A stretch of 64,000 nt of DNA from Bact-08 sp964533215 (GTDB lineage: Bacteria; Bacteroidota; Bacteroidia; Bacteroidales; UBA932): assembly GCA_964533215.1 (NCBI GenBank), contig CAZHLJ010000001.1:434001-498000 (forward strand). Reading direction: 5' to 3'. The notes under the pieces were generated by a model that saw nothing but the letters and a program-made list of their open reading frames with translations, was not told the origin of the DNA and did no database searches. Shown piece by piece: positions 61,987-64,000 of the stretch (position 1 is the stretch's first letter; each line of letters starts with the position of its first letter). Both the position numbers and the translations under genes were made by a program.

Positions 61987-62902
61987 TACAGTAAATTTTG
62001 GAATAGATAGACTAAGCAATCCTAAATATAATCCATTTGAAGTTTTACAATACCTAACAGATATTACTGAAATGAGTGATGAAAAGGTCGGACGCAGGTA
62101 TGTTGGCAGAGTATTGGATTATAAAGTGGTTGTTGGGAATTCCTACATATCGTTTAAGGGTAGTTTGTGTAAGTCATGCTTTGGCAATAATCTGCAAACA
62201 TTAACGCGACAAACGACAGAGGATACTGTAAAACGGATATCTGATATATTACACTTAGATATAAGTTCTGCTAAATTGCAACGGCTAGACATATCTTCGG
62301 TTGTTGCTACTCAAAACGCTCCTGCTTTATATTTGCCTTTATTAGGAGAAAAAACATATTTTACTCGAGTGCAATGCACTCCGGATTCACTTTATTATAA
62401 CAACTATCAACGGCAACTATCTTTCTATGATAAAACCAAAGAGGCAGAAGCCAAGAAGATGCAAATACCGGAGGAGTTAAGAGGTCATAATCTACTAAGA
62501 TATGAGTACAGAATATTTAAAAACCTTCAGAAACAATATGATAGAGATGTCACAGTTGGTGCATTATTCAGCGAGCCTTTTTACAAATTATGTATTCAGC
62601 AATGGCACAATGAGTTTATGAAAATTCAGAAGATTAGGAAGTATATTATTTTAGGATGTGATATAAGAACACCCAAAGATGCCAAAAAGGTTTTATTAGC
62701 TAATTTATTGCGCAATTCAGGATCGGAAACAGTCGGACATTTTATAGCTCAACTAAAAGCTAAGAATTCATTTCCTGACTGTAAATATTATAGCCGACTG
62801 AAAAACGAGTTAATCAAACTATACTCACAAATTGGCGAAAAAGAGGATTGTGTAATAGAGTTGGAGCAAAAGATAAGTGACATAGCAAAATATGCGGAGT
62901 AA
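61979..62902 (+). CDS. Phage/plasmid replication initiator, gene II/CRI-X type
   Basis: 307 residues from the ATG at 61979, overlapping the HTH gene. LQRLDISSVVATQNAPALYL and RQLSFYDKTKEAEAKKMQIP (Tyr150-Asp151-Lys152) followed by LLRYEYRIFKNLQ match the Phage_CRI/Phage_X replication proteins of filamentous phages and rolling-circle elements. A nicking and joining role at an origin is expected. An upstream frame from 61868 lies within the HTH gene and is ignored. It suggests that the element excises and replicates as a circle or is a prophage-like element. Confidence 0.78.
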   Translation: MFDTVNFGIDRLSNPKYNPFEVLQYLTDITEMSDEKVGRRYVGRVLDYKVVVGNSYISFKGSLCKSCFGNNLQTLTRQTTEDTVKRISDILHLDISSAKLQRLDISSVVATQNAPALYLPLLGEKTYFTRVQCTPDSLYYNNYQRQLSFYDKTKEAEAKKMQIPEELRGHNLLRYEYRIFKNLQKQYDRDVTVGALFSEPFYKLCIQQWHNEFMKIQKIRKYIILGCDIRTPKDAKKVLLANLLRNSGSETVGHFIAQLKAKNSFPDCKYYSRLKNELIKLYSQIGEKEDCVIELEQKISDIAKYAE

Positions 62903-63751
62903 GGCTTAAAAGTAAGGATTTTGCCTTGTCTTCTGTGTAATATTATTTCCTTTTGTGTTTTCATGTAATTCCTGTATTTTTTAAGACTCACTCCCATGTA
63001 TAGGCTTGCCAAACAGCATGCTATATAAAAATTAAGATTGTAAGTTTTGCAATAGTTTAGTACCTATAGCATAAAGCCAAAACCGAATTATATGATAAAA
63101 TCCTAAACCAATTATTAATGGACTGTCTTATCTTCCGGTCACCAAGTGATGATGCTATTGCCAACTAATATTGAATTAAGAATGATTTATATAATGTTGA
63201 AAACCACGGTCAGGGGAGGTATGAGGACTCTCCATATGTCAATGGCTAACGTTGAAAAAGAGAAGGAAGTATTTATTGGGAAAACTGGTATATTTTAGAA
63301 ATAAAATTGATTTTAATAGCGTTAATACGTATTCAATCATTTATTTGCCTAAATAAAGAAATAGCGCTGATGGCATGGCTTTATTATCTCAAAGCATAAA
63401 AAGCAAGATAATTAAGAAAGAATTTTTGATTGGATTAATGTAAGGACAATCTTTGCAAAGAGACAACAAAGAAAAAGCTCTGGACTTTATCTCAACCCAA
63501 TGGCCCAATTACATTGCAGGCGGAAACGAAGCACAGAGCAATTCTGGAACGAATATAAATAAACATCTTGAATCTGCAATACTTAAGGGAATATGAATTG
63601 ACGGTATATCCATTACTTATTAACAGAATAACTATTTCAGTCTGCTTCTTGGAGAGATTATAGAATATTAAAGATTTCCTTGAATTTTCAATTTTGTTCA
63701 TTATATTTATGTGTTCATTGACAATGAACATTAATTATTATTGAACATAGA
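62903..63751. other. 850-base gap with little coding potential
   Basis: AT-rich, with scattered stops in all frames. On the plus strand 63444-63596 reads as 50 codons ending AGGNEAQSNSGTNINKHLES plus AILKGI and a stop, which looks protein-like but has no usual start (TTG at 63453) and may be the tail of a lost gene. Nothing else is supported. Confidence 0.4.
63444..63596 (+). pseudogene. Possible gene remnant of unknown family
   Basis: About 50 residues in one frame (KEKALDFISTQWPNYIAGGN and onward). The composition is unlike the surrounding AT-rich noise. There is no ATG, and an in-frame stop lies directly upstream. Family not recognised. Confidence 0.3.
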
Positions 63752-63976
63752 ATGTCCGATATGTATCAAAACAACGATTATATTTATGATGCAAGTGTAG
63801 CTTTAGAGCAGCTTACAGGGTTGAATATCAATATAGAAACCCGTCGTGATGAGTACGATGGTATTATTGATGTTAATGGTCAAGCCTTTTTGGTAAAAGC
63901 AAAAAACGAGTTACGAAAGGAGAACACAGGTTTTTTGTTTGCTCGGCTTGAAAAACCGATGAATGGAGATAATTGA
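63752..63976 (+). CDS. N-terminal part of an AbiEi-like antitoxin protein, possibly split
   Basis: 74 residues: MSDMYQNNDYIYDASVALEQ, LTGLNINIETRRDEYDGIID, and VNGQAFLVKAKNELRKENTG then FLFARLEKPMNGDN. This resembles the N-terminal region of Bacteroidota AbiEi-type antitoxin proteins, which normally continue into a winged-helix part. Here TGA ends the frame, and an ATG in the next frame (about 63960) opens MEIIDNKQGRLL, which reads like the normal continuation. It could be a frameshift, or two overlapping genes. The window ends before this can be settled. Confidence 0.45.
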   Translation: MSDMYQNNDYIYDASVALEQLTGLNINIETRRDEYDGIIDVNGQAFLVKAKNELRKENTGFLFARLEKPMNGDN

Positions 63977-64000
63977 CAATAAACAAGGGCGTCTTTTAGG

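Noticed and set aside
63492..63731. A 79-codon minus-strand frame in the element gap
   Set aside because: AT-driven composition and no recognisable motif. It also overlaps the protein-like plus-strand remnant.
1..64000. CRISPR array or insertion sequence
   Set aside because: I saw no set of regularly spaced repeats and no transposase-like gene. The only recombinase is the integrase at 59314.

Overview
The window looks like a chromosomal segment of a Bacteroidales bacterium (phylum Bacteroidota). The evidence is a SusC/SusD pair, several TonB-dependent receptors, many lipoproteins with a Cys lipobox and BACON or DUF5689-type domains, class III fructose-1,6-bisphosphatase, and promoters of the TAnnTTTG type. 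I cannot assign a family or genus.

Layout. 1-3701 (+) is the end of a SusC/SusD operon with a metallohydrolase-like lipoprotein that appears to have lost its HExxH motif. 3721-10785 (-) is a tightly overlapping cobalamin operon, cobQ-cobD-cbiB-cobU-cobT-cobS-cobC, with gpmA as its last cistron and an adenosylcobalamin riboswitch in its leader. Divergent from it is a btuD-type ATPase. A second cobalamin riboswitch (about 12060-12255, +) then precedes a B12 uptake set: BtuG-like propeller lipoprotein, BtuB-like receptor, BtuF-like binding protein, BtuC-like permease. 18025-25770 (+) looks like an extracellular nucleic-acid scavenging locus: BACON/DUF5689 lipoprotein, secreted DRGH endonuclease, secreted EEP nuclease, TonB receptor, DUF5689 lipoprotein. 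25858-32140 is accessory: a small regulator, a phosphoesterase lipoprotein, a methyltransferase plus second RsgA behind an attenuator-like leader, a frameshifted gene and a lipoprotein.

32493-35984 (-) holds the str ribosomal operon (rpsL-rpsG-fusA-rpsJ) followed by a CAU tRNA. 36123-38275 (+) has rocD and ctlX. With the arginine deiminase gene at 56548 they could make a route from arginine through citrulline and ornithine to glutamate semialdehyde. 38272-45590 (-) is rsgA-MATE-hybrid kinase-fbp. 45656-50030 (+) is prenyl synthase-DUF4254-GT9-U32-YhbP-like. metK (-) has a SAM-II type riboswitch in its leader. It is followed by an Oar-like receptor, yraN, a mannose-1-phosphate guanylyltransferase, arginine deiminase and pheS.

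From 59135 to the window end, an integrated element sits directly against the 3' end of tRNA-Leu(TAA). It carries a tyrosine integrase, an unknown protein, a HTH/excisionase-like protein, a phage-type replication initiator and the start of an AbiEi-like ORF. It is more AT-rich than its surroundings, and its far end lies outside the window.
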